DNA of 64,000 nucleotides from Kamptonema sp. UHCC 0994. Lineage in GTDB: Bacteria; Cyanobacteriota; Cyanobacteriia; Cyanobacteriales; Microcoleaceae. Below the pieces are notes generated by a model that did no database searches, was not told the DNA's origin, and worked only from the letters and a program-made list of their open reading frames with translations. This document shows, one piece after another, positions 35,322-43,927 of the stretch (the stretch's first letter is position 1; the number at the start of each line of letters is the position of its first letter). A program made the position numbers and the translations under genes. The DNA lies in contig NZ_JARFTR010000207.1 in NCBI RefSeq assembly GCF_029167235.1, positions 1-64,000 on the forward strand. The letters run 5' to 3'.

Positions 35322-35872
35322 TAATCATCGCAATATCCTTGAGGTTTTTCTTTTCTGCCATCTTTACCCCAATCTGGCGGATAAATTCCCTGAGCGATAA
35401 ACCGATGAATACTGGAATACTGCCAATCTTGGGGATTTTCACACAATCCATGTCGAACCGGATTATCATGAATATAATCACAATGGAGCGCAAAATCCCG
35501 TTCATCCCGAATTAAATGCTCCCAAAACCGACGTTGCCAAAGATTACTTTCTCCTCGCTTTTGTCGTGATTGAGAAACCTCCCGATTAACCCCTAATTCT
35601 TGTCCATAATGTTTGGTAACATAAGTTTTAATTAAGCGCAATCTCACCGACAAATCCTTATCATCAGGAGATAAAGTCCACAAACAATGGAAATGATCGG
35701 GTAATAAAACAAAAGCATCAATACAAAAAGGATATTTTTCCTTTACTTTTTCTATTGCTTCTCGGAGAGCTTTTCTCCCTATGTCACTACAAAGCCAAGA
35801 ATCTCTTTGATAAGTGACTTGTGTGATGAAATATGTACCTCCAGAAACATTAGGTCTTCGATAATTAGGCAT
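35321..35872 (-). CDS. REP-associated tyrosine transposase (RAYT, TnpA_REP)
   Basis: A 183-aa single-strand HUH transposase of the IS200-like family that is usually a single-copy domesticated gene and moves REP palindromes. The HUH motif is H60-F-H62 in LLPDHFHCLW, and the catalytic tyrosine is Y133 in CDYIHDNPVRHGL; FWEHLIRDERDF is typical. It appears intact. Its stop codon touches a REP copy, its probable substrate. Confidence 0.93.
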   Translation of the reverse strand: MPNYRRPNVSGGTYFITQVTYQRDSWLCSDIGRKALREAIEKVKEKYPFCIDAFVLLPDHFHCLWTLSPDDKDLSVRLRLIKTYVTKHYGQELGVNREVSQSRQKRGESNLWQRRFWEHLIRDERDFALHCDYIHDNPVRHGLCENPQDWQYSSIHRFIAQGIYPPDWGKDGRKEKPQGYCDD

Positions 35873-35983
35873 AGGCAGTTAGTCAGGGTGAAATTAAATT
35901 ATTCTTAAATTATTTATTGTATTGTCATAAATCTGTCATTGATGACAATTAATGTGTCATTGTACATTAAAAATAAAACCAAA

Positions 35984-36055
<72 letters not shown>

Positions 36056-36118
36056 GCGAAAAACAAATATAACACAACCACCCCAAATAAATCAACCCCC
36101 CAATTAACATTTCCTCCC

Positions 36119-36850
36119 TCAATCCCCCTGCGGGTACTCCTCCCACAAACTCGTAGTCTGTCGCAAACTCCGAAAATCCCCATTTCCCAAAATCAAATGA
36201 TCCAACACGGGAATCGCCAAAAACTGCGCCCCCGCCAACAATTGCTTAGTTAAAGCAATATCCTCTGGGCTCGGTTCCAGATTCCCCGACGGGTGATTAT
36301 GGGAAACGATCGCGCGCGTGGCCCCCTGACGAATCACTTCCCGGAAAATATCTCGCGGATGCGCCAAAGTCTCTGTCGCCGTCCCAATTGTAATCACCTG
36401 GGTCCCCAATAACCGATTTTTCACATCCAGCAACAATACGGCAAAATGTTCTTGCTGCTTCCACATGAGATCCTGACTCAGCGCGTCTGCGGCCGACTGG
36501 GGACTATCAATCATCGCTAAATCAGGCGATCGCGACTGAAAAACCCGCTTTCCCAACTCAACCGCCGCTAAAATCGTCGTCGCCTTCGCCGGCCCAATCC
36601 CGTGAATCTGCGTCAATTCCTGAACGCTAATATTTCGCAATATCGACAGCGGATCGCGCTGATGTAGGCTTAATTGATTTAAAATAAATTGTCCCAGACC
36701 TACCGCCGAAAGTTTCCCAGGCCCCTGACCGGTTCCTAAAAGAATCGCGATTAATTCCGCTGTAGAGAGACTTTTAGCGCCATTCGCCATTAATCGTTCG
36801 CGAGGTCGTTCGCTGGTTGGTAAATCGGCAATTCTCAGGCTGTAGGTCAT
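36119..36850 (-). CDS. radC: RadC family DNA-repair-like protein
   Basis: A 243-aa RadC protein with an N-terminal helix-hairpin-helix region ([23 protein letters not shown]) and a JAB/MPN metalloprotease-like domain with [14 protein letters not shown] (zinc-binding). The historical DNA-repair role is uncertain. It begins [20 protein letters not shown], the family start. Confidence 0.93.
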   Translation of the reverse strand: MTYSLRIADLPTSERPRERLMANGAKSLSTAELIAILLGTGQGPGKLSAVGLGQFILNQLSLHQRDPLSILRNISVQELTQIHGIGPAKATTILAAVELGKRVFQSRSPDLAMIDSPQSAADALSQDLMWKQQEHFAVLLLDVKNRLLGTQVITIGTATETLAHPRDIFREVIRQGATRAIVSHNHPSGNLEPSPEDIALTKQLLAGAQFLAIPVLDHLILGNGDFRSLRQTTSLWEEYPQGD

Positions 36851-36902
36851 AGATGCACCTGCGATCGCAACTTAGACAATGAAACCATATTACTTTAAAC
36901 TG

Positions 36903-37115
36903 GGCGGTTGAAACCGCGTCTACACAAACCAAACCCGCCTACGCGGGTTAAAATTCTACAGAAAATCGGCGGTTGAAACCGCGTCTACACAAACCAAACC
37001 CGCCTACACGGGTTAAAATTCTACAGTCCGCGAAGGCGGACTTCGTTTGTGTAGCCGCGAATTATATTCGCCGGGTCTTCATTTATTTGTGTAGCCGCGA
37101 ATTATATTCGCCGGG
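36903..37115. repeat. Two sets of tandem direct repeats
   Basis: A 59-bp unit starting GGCGGTTGAAACCGCGTC and ending in ATTCTACAG occurs at 36903-36961 and 36968-37026 with one base difference. A second unit, TTTGTGTAGCCGCGAATTAT followed by ATTCGCCGGG, occurs at 37046-37075 and 37086-37115. Together with the flanking sequence they fill the whole radC-sdhB gap. No gene is visible. Confidence 0.8.
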
Positions 37116-37176
37116 ACTTATTGCTTATTGCTAAAGATTAGGCCCTAAAATAGATACAACTCCCCCAAATTCAACC

Positions 37177-38184
37177 ATGCAAATCCGCTTTAAAATAACT
37201 CGCCAAACCCAAAACTCCGCCCCCGAATTTCAAACCTACACCATCGATGCAGAACCAGGTAATACTATCCTTGATTGCCTCAACCGCATCAAATGGGAAC
37301 AAGACGGAACCCTCGCCTTTCGTAAAAATTGCCGCAATACAATTTGTGGCAGTTGTTCCATGCGAATTAACGGCCGATCAACCTTAGCTTGTAAAGAAAA
37401 TATCGCCAGCGAAGTCCAAAGACTCCAAAAAATTGCCAACGCTAACTCAGCCCAAACTCCTTCAGATTCGATCCCAGAAATTACCATTGCCCCAATGGGT
37501 AATATGCCCGTAATTAAAGATTTAGTCGTAGATATGACTAGCTTTTGGAACAACCTAGAAGCAGTCGAACCCTACGTTAGTACGGAAGCTAGAAAAATTC
37601 CTGAACGGGAATTTCTCCAAACACCGGAAGAACGAGAAAAACTCAACCAAACAGGTAATTGTATCCTCTGCGGAGCCTGCTATTCTGAATGTAATGCCCG
37701 CGAAGTTAACCCGGAATTTGTCGGCCCCCACGCCCTCGCCAAAGCCTACCGCATGGTAGCTGACAACCGCGATGACCAAACAGAAAACCGACTAGAAAAA
37801 TACAATCAAAGCACCGATGGGGTGTGGGGTTGTACCCGCTGTTACTACTGCAATTCTGTTTGTCCGATGGATGTTGCACCGATGGATCAAATTGGTAAAA
37901 TTAAACAAGAAATCCTCGATCGCAAAGACGCACAAGCCAGTCGTTCCATTCGTCACCGCAAGGTTTTAATTAATTTAGTTAAAGAAGGCGGTTGGATTGA
38001 TGAGCGTAAATTTGGTGTACAAGTAGTAGGTAACTACTTTCGCGACATCAAAGGCTTACTCAGTCTTGGCCCCTTGGGTTTGCGGATGATTGTTAAAGGT
38101 AAATTTCCCTTATCCTTTGAACCATCGGAAGGTACAGAAACAGTGCGAACGCTGATCGAATCCGTGCAAAAATTAGAACAGTAA
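37177..38184 (+). CDS. sdhB: Succinate dehydrogenase/fumarate reductase iron-sulfur subunit
   Basis: Electron-transfer subunit (335 aa) of respiratory complex II in the thylakoid or cytoplasmic membrane. Cluster ligands are visible: [2Fe-2S] in CRNTICGSCSMRINGRSTLAC-type spacing near residues 52-72, then CILCGACYSEC near 166 and CTRCYYCNSVCP near 218 for the [4Fe-4S] and [3Fe-4S] centres. About 90 residues longer than the E. coli form, as usual in cyanobacteria. The catalytic SdhA is not in the window. Confidence 0.95.
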   Translation: MQIRFKITRQTQNSAPEFQTYTIDAEPGNTILDCLNRIKWEQDGTLAFRKNCRNTICGSCSMRINGRSTLACKENIASEVQRLQKIANANSAQTPSDSIPEITIAPMGNMPVIKDLVVDMTSFWNNLEAVEPYVSTEARKIPEREFLQTPEEREKLNQTGNCILCGACYSECNAREVNPEFVGPHALAKAYRMVADNRDDQTENRLEKYNQSTDGVWGCTRCYYCNSVCPMDVAPMDQIGKIKQEILDRKDAQASRSIRHRKVLINLVKEGGWIDERKFGVQVVGNYFRDIKGLLSLGPLGLRMIVKGKFPLSFEPSEGTETVRTLIESVQKLEQ

Positions 38185-38241
38185 GCCATTGGCAATAATC
38201 CCAGTTGTAGTAGTAAAATTCACCTAAAATATCAAACCAAA

Positions 38242-38430
38242 ATGACATCTGAAACCCCAACTTCAACACCAAAATCAACTCCAGAAACACCAAGCAAACC
38301 CGAACCTGCCTTTGGTTGGACTCCCTATGCAGAACAAATTAATGGGCGTTTTGCGATGATAGGATTTGTAGCGCTGTTATTGCTAGAATTGTTTACCCGC
38401 CAGGATTTCTTTACCTGGTTGGGGATGTAA
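38242..38430 (+). CDS. High-light-inducible protein (chlorophyll a/b-binding-like)
   Basis: A one-helix 62-aa Hlip with the chlorophyll-binding motif [12 protein letters not shown] and a Pro/Ser/Thr-rich N-terminus. Hlips protect photosystem assembly and pigment synthesis under light stress in thylakoids. It is 57 bp downstream of sdhB on the same strand and may be read through from it. Confidence 0.93.
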   Translation: MTSETPTSTPKSTPETPSKPEPAFGWTPYAEQINGRFAMIGFVALLLLELFTRQDFFTWLGM

Positions 38431-38438
38431 TTTATTCC

Positions 38439-38488
38439 GTAACGCCGCCATCTTGGCGATCAAGTCACCGCCAAGATGGCGGCGTTAC
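38439..38488. repeat. Palindromic dispersed repeat, GTAACGCCGCC family (copy 3)
   Basis: Near-perfect hairpin (GTAACGCCGCCATCTTGGC and complement) just after the hli stop codon, followed at 38497 by ATGCGTAAGTCCTA, the inverted outer end seen on other copies. Confidence 0.9.
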
Positions 38489-38587
38489 GTAAGTAATGCG
38501 TAAGTCCTATTTTAGAGAAATGGTATAATTTATGTTTCTTATAATCAAGGGGAAAGCAATATTTGAATTTTACTTTCCCCTTCCTTT

Positions 38588-39274
38588 TTAATTGTTACGG
38601 ATAGTCAAAGTGTACTTACCCCGATCGGTTTTATCCCGACCATTCACAATTACCTTATAGTTGCCAGTGGCAGGTAAAGTAATACTCAGCATAGAATTGC
38701 AGAACCCCTTGCTGATAAAATCTTTCTTAGTTGTCTCATCTTGATAGTTGCAACTATCCCCCATATCGTCAGCTTCTTCGATCAATTTGCCAGTAGAATC
38801 AAACAGTGCTAAGTACGTATCAAAATCAGGACTTTCTACCTTAATAGTTACGTTTTGACCTTGACGACCGTCAAAGCTATATTGGTCGAACAGACTCCCA
38901 TCAATTTCAAGTACAGACGAGTTCGTAGGGCTCAGTTCCCCATCTTTTTCCAAAATAACGCTAGATGGCGATTCGGAAGGGCTAGGCGAAGGTGGTAACG
39001 GTCTAGGCGATTCGGAAGGGCTAGGCGAAGGTGGTAACGGTCTTGGAGAGGGCGATACTGAAGGACTAGGCGACGGTTCAGGACTCTCCTGAGCTAAAAT
39101 AGAATTAGCGGACAAAACAGACTTCCTCTGAGGAAATTCTGCTGAAATAAAGGAAGAGCTAGTGCTACCAACAACCTGACTAGAGGGGGAAAATGGCGCA
39201 GCGATGAGTGGATTGCCAGAAAAGGCAGCTAGTAGGCTAACTGGCGCGATCGCCCAAAATCTAACTTGACGCAT
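38588..39274 (-). CDS. Secreted protein with a PPC domain
   Basis: A 228-aa protein with a signal peptide (about 1-27), a Pro/Ser linker, and a C-terminal bacterial pre-peptidase C-terminal (PPC) domain (SLFDQYSFDGRQGQNVTIKV to GKYTLTIRN), a beta-sandwich usually attached to secreted proteases. Here there is no enzyme domain. The linker contains a 39-bp tandem duplication (38968-39006, 39007-39045) encoding PRPLPPSPSPSES twice. It lies 50 bp downstream of the HtrA-PPC gene, so it probably arose by duplication of its PPC domain. Confidence 0.85.
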   Translation of the reverse strand: MRQVRFWAIAPVSLLAAFSGNPLIAAPFSPSSQVVGSTSSSFISAEFPQRKSVLSANSILAQESPEPSPSPSVSPSPRPLPPSPSPSESPRPLPPSPSPSESPSSVILEKDGELSPTNSSVLEIDGSLFDQYSFDGRQGQNVTIKVESPDFDTYLALFDSTGKLIEEADDMGDSCNYQDETTKKDFISKGFCNSMLSITLPATGNYKVIVNGRDKTDRGKYTLTIRNN

Positions 39275-39324
39275 GAATTACCTCGAATTGGGAATAAAGA
39301 AAAAGACCTTTCCTTTCTCTGTTT

Positions 39325-40791
39325 TTAACGGACTGTCAGAGTGTAGCGGCCTCGACCTGTAGAATCATAAGCATTAACAATCACTCGATAAGTACCCGCC
39401 ACAGGTAAAGTCACAGCGATCGCAGCATTTTTACTTGACTCAGTAATGTCGTCATTTTCCGCAACTAACCTGCTATTCGGGCCAAACAATGCCAAATACG
39501 GATCAAACTCAGAACTTTCGAGCATAATCGAGACAGACTGTCCGGCACGACCTTCAAAAGTATACTCGCGGTAAAGACTCCCATCAGACTCAAGTACAGG
39601 AGCACCTTCAGCTAAAACCCCATTTTCCTGCAAAATTACACTTCTTGACTCCGGCGGAGTAACCTGAGTCGGCGCACTACCCTTAAGTTGTAAAGTATAA
39701 GACCCCGATTGCCGCGCCTCATAAGAATTTGCCAGTAGAGTGTAAGTACCATCTGCGGGTAACGTCACCACAATTCGGGCATCTTTATTACCGCCGCCAT
39801 CATCATCTTGAGCGATTTCGCGCTGACCTGGCCCCAACAAAATCAAATAAGGGTCAATATCTTTGCTCTTCATATCAATAGTGACTTCCTGGCCAGCTTT
39901 ACCCTCAAAGGAATAGAGGTCAAAAAAGCTATTGTCCACTGGCAAGATGCTGGATTTTTCATTAAGCTTGCCATTGACCATTGGCCCGTTTAGCATCAAT
40001 TTTTGAGGTTGCTGGCTGCCAAAAAGTGAGCCTCGCCTCTGGGATACGCGGGAAGCTCTACCTTCTTGAACTGCCGTCAGGAATGGGGGCACTTTGTCCA
40101 CAGAAATAGCAAAACCAATGCCAATATTGCCTCCACCTTGGCCGCGAGTAAAAATTGAAGTGTTGACTCCAATTAATTCTCCAGCACTATTAAGTAAAGG
40201 CCCTCCAGAATTGCCTGGATTGATAGCAGCATCGGTTTGAATCAAGCCTCGATCTTTGTCAATACGGCTGACGATCCCGACAGTAAAAGTACCCTGAAAT
40301 TGACCGAAGGGATTGCCGATCGCATAGGCCCGTTGACCAACTTTTATCGAACCAGCAGCCGCCAGAGGAATTGTCGGTAAATTAGTGCGATCGCGTATTT
40401 TCACCACAGCTAGGTCTAAACCATCTTCCCCAAAGCCGACGACATCGGCTGTTACCTTACTGCCATCTGCCAGAATTACTGTCACGGTTCCGCCTTCGGA
40501 GACAACGTGAGCGTTAGTTAAAACCATCCCATCTGGAGTAACGATCGTGCCACTACCATTAGCCTTGTCCGTATCGATAGTAACGACAGCCGGACTAGCT
40601 CGTTCGTAGACGCGGATATTTGTTTGTTCGTCAACATCTTGTTGGGCGATCGCACCGTCTACATACCCCAGATTAACTTGGGTTAAGTCCTTTACCCGCA
40701 TCGGTGACGGTGTGGCAGCAACACCTGCTCCCAGCACCGCACCAACTGTTAAGATTCCTGATACTGCTAAGCCCAAAATTTTGAAATTCAT
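39325..40791 (-). CDS. HtrA/Deg-like serine protease with two PPC domains
   Basis: A 488-aa exported trypsin-like protease. The triad is His in NAHVV (near 94), Asp in GLDLAVV (near 123) and Ser in NPGNSGGPLL (near 194). Instead of the PDZ domains of typical HtrA, two PPC domains follow (about 270-370 and 385-488), each with the DPYLxLxGP pattern. It presumably degrades or processes proteins in the periplasm or on the cell surface. It precedes the PPC-only protein and is probably cotranscribed with it. Confidence 0.92.
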   Translation of the reverse strand: MNFKILGLAVSGILTVGAVLGAGVAATPSPMRVKDLTQVNLGYVDGAIAQQDVDEQTNIRVYERASPAVVTIDTDKANGSGTIVTPDGMVLTNAHVVSEGGTVTVILADGSKVTADVVGFGEDGLDLAVVKIRDRTNLPTIPLAAAGSIKVGQRAYAIGNPFGQFQGTFTVGIVSRIDKDRGLIQTDAAINPGNSGGPLLNSAGELIGVNTSIFTRGQGGGNIGIGFAISVDKVPPFLTAVQEGRASRVSQRRGSLFGSQQPQKLMLNGPMVNGKLNEKSSILPVDNSFFDLYSFEGKAGQEVTIDMKSKDIDPYLILLGPGQREIAQDDDGGGNKDARIVVTLPADGTYTLLANSYEARQSGSYTLQLKGSAPTQVTPPESRSVILQENGVLAEGAPVLESDGSLYREYTFEGRAGQSVSIMLESSEFDPYLALFGPNSRLVAENDDITESSKNAAIAVTLPVAGTYRVIVNAYDSTGRGRYTLTVR

Positions 40792-40902
40792 CTGGTTTAT
40801 GTGGTGAATGCTCTTTTCCTTAGTAAGGAGGACGGGGACAGCCAGGATTTAAATCAATTGTAACTTCATATTAGATTGGTATTATATCAATATTAACCAT
40901 TC

Positions 40903-42027
40903 TCAAACTGGCTCCCCGATTCTGGATGGTGGCTCGTTAGCAAGATAGTGGAAATTGGCTTCGCGCACTTTAGCATCCTCGTCATTATAGAAAAACGACA
41001 AAAGAGCAAAACGTTGACCCCTAGTTACTGGTGTCGCCTCATGCAACACGGAGCAAGAAAAGACGATCGCACTTCCCGTCTCGGCTCGATAGCCGTTAGG
41101 CCCGTACTCTGGAAACCGTAGATATCCGCCCGTGTATTCTCCTACATTTAGGTTGAGAGTCATGGCAAAGCGTCGGTGCAGCGTACCTTTGCTAGTGTTA
41201 TCTCGGTGGGATCTGAAGTAGCCGCCACTATCAGCATCATAACAACCTACAAGATAGCGTTCAAACCTAGTTATTTTAAACTGAAATGCCTTTTCTACCT
41301 CCGGGCAAACGCGACGAACGATCGCATCACTTAACTTTTGTTGTAATTTAGGCTCCTGAATAAAGACATCTTGTCGCTTCTTGAAACTATCGTCTAACAA
41401 ACCTACAGTTTTCCCGTCTATTTGCCTCATAAAACCAGAGGGACTACCGCCTTCAGCTTGATAAAAATCAATCAAGCTACGGCAAAAAGCTTTGTCCAAA
41501 ACGTTAGGAATTACTAAGACTGGCGCGTGTCTGGTTGCGGGGCGGGCTTCTTCAACCGGGGGCAAAGCTTTGAAAAAACGCAAGACTTGCTCGGCGTGTT
41601 GAGCGGGATCGCCCATAGAGAAACGGTTTAATATTTGGAGGTTTTCGTTAAGAACGAAGGTACAAGGAGCATATTGAATGCCAGTAGTTTCTCCTTGCTC
41701 AACAGTTTGGCAAACACCGTACTTATTACTTACAGTTTTGTCGAAGTCCCAGAAAAAGATGAAGTCAGGGGCGATTTCTGAGGGTCGGTTGTACTCTTTG
41801 TCGGCAGAATCTATGCTGACACCGAAAAATAAGACTTGTAATTGCTCAAATTCCGCTCGCAGATTTTGGAAGGATTTAAGCATTAGTTGGATTGGATCAA
41901 AGGCACTACTGCCAAAGAAAAACAGCACGATCCGCCGACCTCCAACGGTAGAGAAATGAAACAACGGGTTAACTGTGGAGGCAAGGGAAAACCAAGGGGC
42001 GGGATCGCCAATTTCAAGTAATCGCAT
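40903..42027 (-). CDS. Redoxin-like domain fused to prolyl-4-hydroxylase-type oxygenase
   Basis: A 374-aa fusion. Residues 1-160 have a peroxiredoxin/AhpC-like thioredoxin fold (GDPAPWFSLASTVNP, VLFFFGSSAFDP), but the position of the peroxidatic Cys is occupied by GSSAF, so that activity is likely lost. Residues about 175-365 form a 2-oxoglutarate/Fe(II) oxygenase of the P4Hc type with HRD (near 272), a distal His in VLHEAT (near 328) and the following RGQR. It probably hydroxylates a protein or peptide residue; the target is unknown. Confidence 0.85.
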   Translation of the reverse strand: MRLLEIGDPAPWFSLASTVNPLFHFSTVGGRRIVLFFFGSSAFDPIQLMLKSFQNLRAEFEQLQVLFFGVSIDSADKEYNRPSEIAPDFIFFWDFDKTVSNKYGVCQTVEQGETTGIQYAPCTFVLNENLQILNRFSMGDPAQHAEQVLRFFKALPPVEEARPATRHAPVLVIPNVLDKAFCRSLIDFYQAEGGSPSGFMRQIDGKTVGLLDDSFKKRQDVFIQEPKLQQKLSDAIVRRVCPEVEKAFQFKITRFERYLVGCYDADSGGYFRSHRDNTSKGTLHRRFAMTLNLNVGEYTGGYLRFPEYGPNGYRAETGSAIVFSCSVLHEATPVTRGQRFALLSFFYNDEDAKVREANFHYLANEPPSRIGEPV

Positions 42028-42148
42028 AGTCAGTTTTCTGTCAATCTGTCAATCTTTAATTCTTAATAGTTGTTTTTTATTTGTTTCTTGTTCCCGGTTT
42101 TTCTATTTTAGTTAAGAGGGTAGGGGGAAATTTTTATCTTTCTCCCCC

Positions 42149-42197
42149 ATTAGCAATTACCAATTACCCATTAGCAATTACCAATTACCCATTACCC
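42149..42197. repeat. Heptamer tandem array (CAATTAC / CCATTAG)
   Basis: Seven heptamers ending 6 bp before the ycf66 stop codon. Related to the arrays at 14517 and 27329. Confidence 0.8.
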
Positions 42198-42203
42198 CTG
42201 TGC

Positions 42204-43001
42204 TTATGAGTCAAAATTAGTCGAATTGTTAGGATCATCATTGGGATAGTCTACGGGTCGATATTCAACGTAGTCTGCTGGCGTTGCGTCTTCGCTACCT
42301 CTACTCCGGCGCGGTCTAGATTCTTCAGGAGAACGGCTCCTTTTTGGTCTTGTGCTAGTTTCGGGGTTGGGGATCTCTGACCCAGGGGGGCGGGTGTTGC
42401 GTGTGCGAGTAGGTTTGTCTTCGCGATCGCCCCCTTCCCAGTCATCAGGTCTATCTGTTGTGGGACTTGCGGGACGCACTGGCCGCCTCCTGGACTTTTC
42501 TCCCAAATCTGGTCTTGGTGTACTGTTACTACGAGTTGATGGGCGGCGGCGGGGTTCTTCGTCGTAGCTGTCCCGCGTCGAACGAGGATCTTGACTGGCC
42601 CTAATTCGAGGACGGGGAGGATAATCTTCTTCTGGTTCAAGTCGCTCTACCTCAGCGTCATAACTGTCATAAGCGTAGGCATTACTGACAGGTCGCTCTT
42701 CATCTACTATTTGGTTGCGACTCTTGGCCCCGGCGGTTGCAGCACCCCGTAGGTTGACGCTTTCTACTGCAAAGAAGATGGCGGTACCAGAAAGAAGGAA
42801 CTGACCGAAGGCCAGAATTGGGTCTAGCCGCCATCCTTGAAATAGCAGAATACCGCCGCACAACAAGCCTACGGCGGCAAAGAAAATATCGTGATCTCGC
42901 GCTAGTTTGGGCTTCCAAGATCGCAGAAAGTACAGGCCTGCGCCGGCCACTGCTAGGACGATTCCTAGCAGACTGCTCCAGTTCAATCCAAAATTAACCA
43001 T
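42204..43001 (-). CDS. Ycf66 family protein
   Basis: A 265-aa membrane protein of the Ycf66 family, found in cyanobacteria and some plastids. Three hydrophobic helices occupy the first 85 residues (LLGIVLAVAGAGLYFLRSW, IFFAAVGLLCGGILLFQG, FGQFLLSGTAIFFAVES); the remainder is a disordered Arg/Pro/Asp-rich tail. Function unknown; the family is usually linked to the photosynthetic membrane. Confidence 0.9.
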   Translation of the reverse strand: MVNFGLNWSSLLGIVLAVAGAGLYFLRSWKPKLARDHDIFFAAVGLLCGGILLFQGWRLDPILAFGQFLLSGTAIFFAVESVNLRGAATAGAKSRNQIVDEERPVSNAYAYDSYDAEVERLEPEEDYPPRPRIRASQDPRSTRDSYDEEPRRRPSTRSNSTPRPDLGEKSRRRPVRPASPTTDRPDDWEGGDREDKPTRTRNTRPPGSEIPNPETSTRPKRSRSPEESRPRRSRGSEDATPADYVEYRPVDYPNDDPNNSTNFDS

Positions 43002-43072
43002 TAGCCTTTCTCCTATGTCAGTCCTAATGTTAACGATTTAGACATAAAACCTCTACTGAGATTAAGCCGATC

Positions 43073-43178
43073 GGACTTACGCTCATGGGCCCAGAAACCG
43101 GGTTTTTTACGAAAATACTTCGTTGTAGACTACAGATTCGATAAAAACCCGGTTTCTTTGGTCGGAGTGCGTAAGCCC
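43073..43178. repeat. Inverted-repeat element, AGAAACCCGGTTTCT family
   Basis: Outer ends GGACTTACGC and GTGCGTAAGCC, inner arms CAGAAACCGGGTTTTT and AAAAACCCGGTTTCT. About 106 bp, non-coding, between ycf66 and psbX. Related copies are at 47791-47900 (inside a gene) and a half copy is at 29362-29389. Confidence 0.8.
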
Positions 43179-43243
43179 TGGCTTATAAGTACAAGGAAGA
43201 AGGAAGAGCGTTAACTGTTGACCATCGACCGTTCACTGTTTTT

Positions 43244-43265
43244 CAGTTAACAGTTAACAGTTAAC
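43244..43265. repeat. Short heptamer array (CAGTTAA x3)
   Basis: Three direct copies of CAGTTAA close to the psbX stop codon. Related sequence TTAACTGTTGACC lies just upstream. Confidence 0.65.
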
Positions 43266-43279
43266 CCATTCCCAACCTT

Positions 43280-43399
43280 TTAGGTGCGCTTGATCTTATC
43301 TTTCTGGCTGATAAAGAGTAGTGCGACTGTTCCAGGAATTAATACAAGCCCAGCACCCCAAAGCAGACTGTACAAAAAGTTAGCTAGTGAAGGAGTCAT
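43280..43399 (-). CDS. psbX: Photosystem II protein PsbX
   Basis: A 39-aa single-helix subunit at the periphery of PSII, starting MTPSLANFLYSLLWGAGLVL and ending FISQKDKIKRT, an unmistakable PsbX pattern. It helps hold the plastoquinone region. The inner ATG at 43399 is preferred over an upstream one at 43462, which would add 21 unrelated residues. Confidence 0.95.
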   Translation of the reverse strand: MTPSLANFLYSLLWGAGLVLIPGTVALLFISQKDKIKRT

Positions 43400-43470
43400 A
43401 GATCCAAAGCCCTCTATTACAAGAATTTGATTTTTATTAATTTTATAATAGGACTTACGCAAAAGTATTT

Positions 43471-43522
43471 GTAACGCCGCCTTCTAGGCGGTATAAGGAA
43501 CCCGCCCAGAGGGCGGCGTTAC
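43471..43522. repeat. Palindromic dispersed repeat, GTAACGCCGCC family (copy 4)
   Basis: Hairpin with arms GTAACGCCGCC and GGCGGCGTTAC, preceded at 43450 by AGGACTTACGCAAAAG, the shared outer end. It lies between the divergent psbX and yggT genes. Confidence 0.9.
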
Positions 43523-43573
43523 GCAAACAGGTTAAAATTATGAGGAAGTTACTTTACAAAACTTAAGATATTG

Positions 43574-43864
43574 ATGGCTGACATGAGTTCTATTACTATT
43601 GCGAGTTGGATACTGGGCTTTGTTCTGGTGGTGATGACTTTGCTGTTTATTTTCCGCATTGTCCTGACTTGGTATCCGCAGATAAGCTTGAATCGACTAC
43701 CGTTTAGCCTCATTGCTTGGCCGACGGAACCGTTGTTAATCCCGATGAGGAAGATTGTACCTCCGATTGGGGGTGTGGACATCACGCCGATTATTTGGGT
43801 AGGTATTGTCAGTCTCCTGCGGGAGATGCTGTTGGGTCAGCAAGGATTGCTGACGATGATGTAA
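43574..43864 (+). CDS. YggT/Ycf19 family membrane protein
   Basis: A 96-aa protein with two membrane segments around the YggT signature RIVLTWYPQISLNRLPFSL and PTEPLLIPMRKIVPPIGGVD. In chloroplasts and cyanobacteria relatives are implicated in thylakoid or division-related functions and cytochrome b6 maturation, depending on subgroup; I cannot decide which. ATG 43574 is preferred to the TTG three bases upstream. Confidence 0.9.
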   Translation: MADMSSITIASWILGFVLVVMTLLFIFRIVLTWYPQISLNRLPFSLIAWPTEPLLIPMRKIVPPIGGVDITPIIWVGIVSLLREMLLGQQGLLTMM

Positions 43865-43871
43865 TTGGTTA

Positions 43872-43927
43872 GGTTAACTGTTAACGGTTAACGGTTAACG
43901 GTTAACGGTTAACGGTTAACGGTTAAC
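43872..43927. repeat. Heptamer tandem array (GGTTAAC x8)
   Basis: Eight consecutive copies of GGTTAAC (one with T instead of G at the start), running into and supplying the TAA stop codon of accC. Each unit contains GTTAAC, a palindrome. Confidence 0.9.

Noticed and set aside
36903-37115. Possible CRISPR array
   Set aside because: Only two 59-bp copies with a 6-bp gap and no cas genes; simple tandem duplication.
43872-43927. Possible origin-like iteron array of GGTTAAC
   Set aside because: No DnaA-box pattern, no replication gene nearby, and it belongs to the heptamer arrays seen elsewhere in the window.
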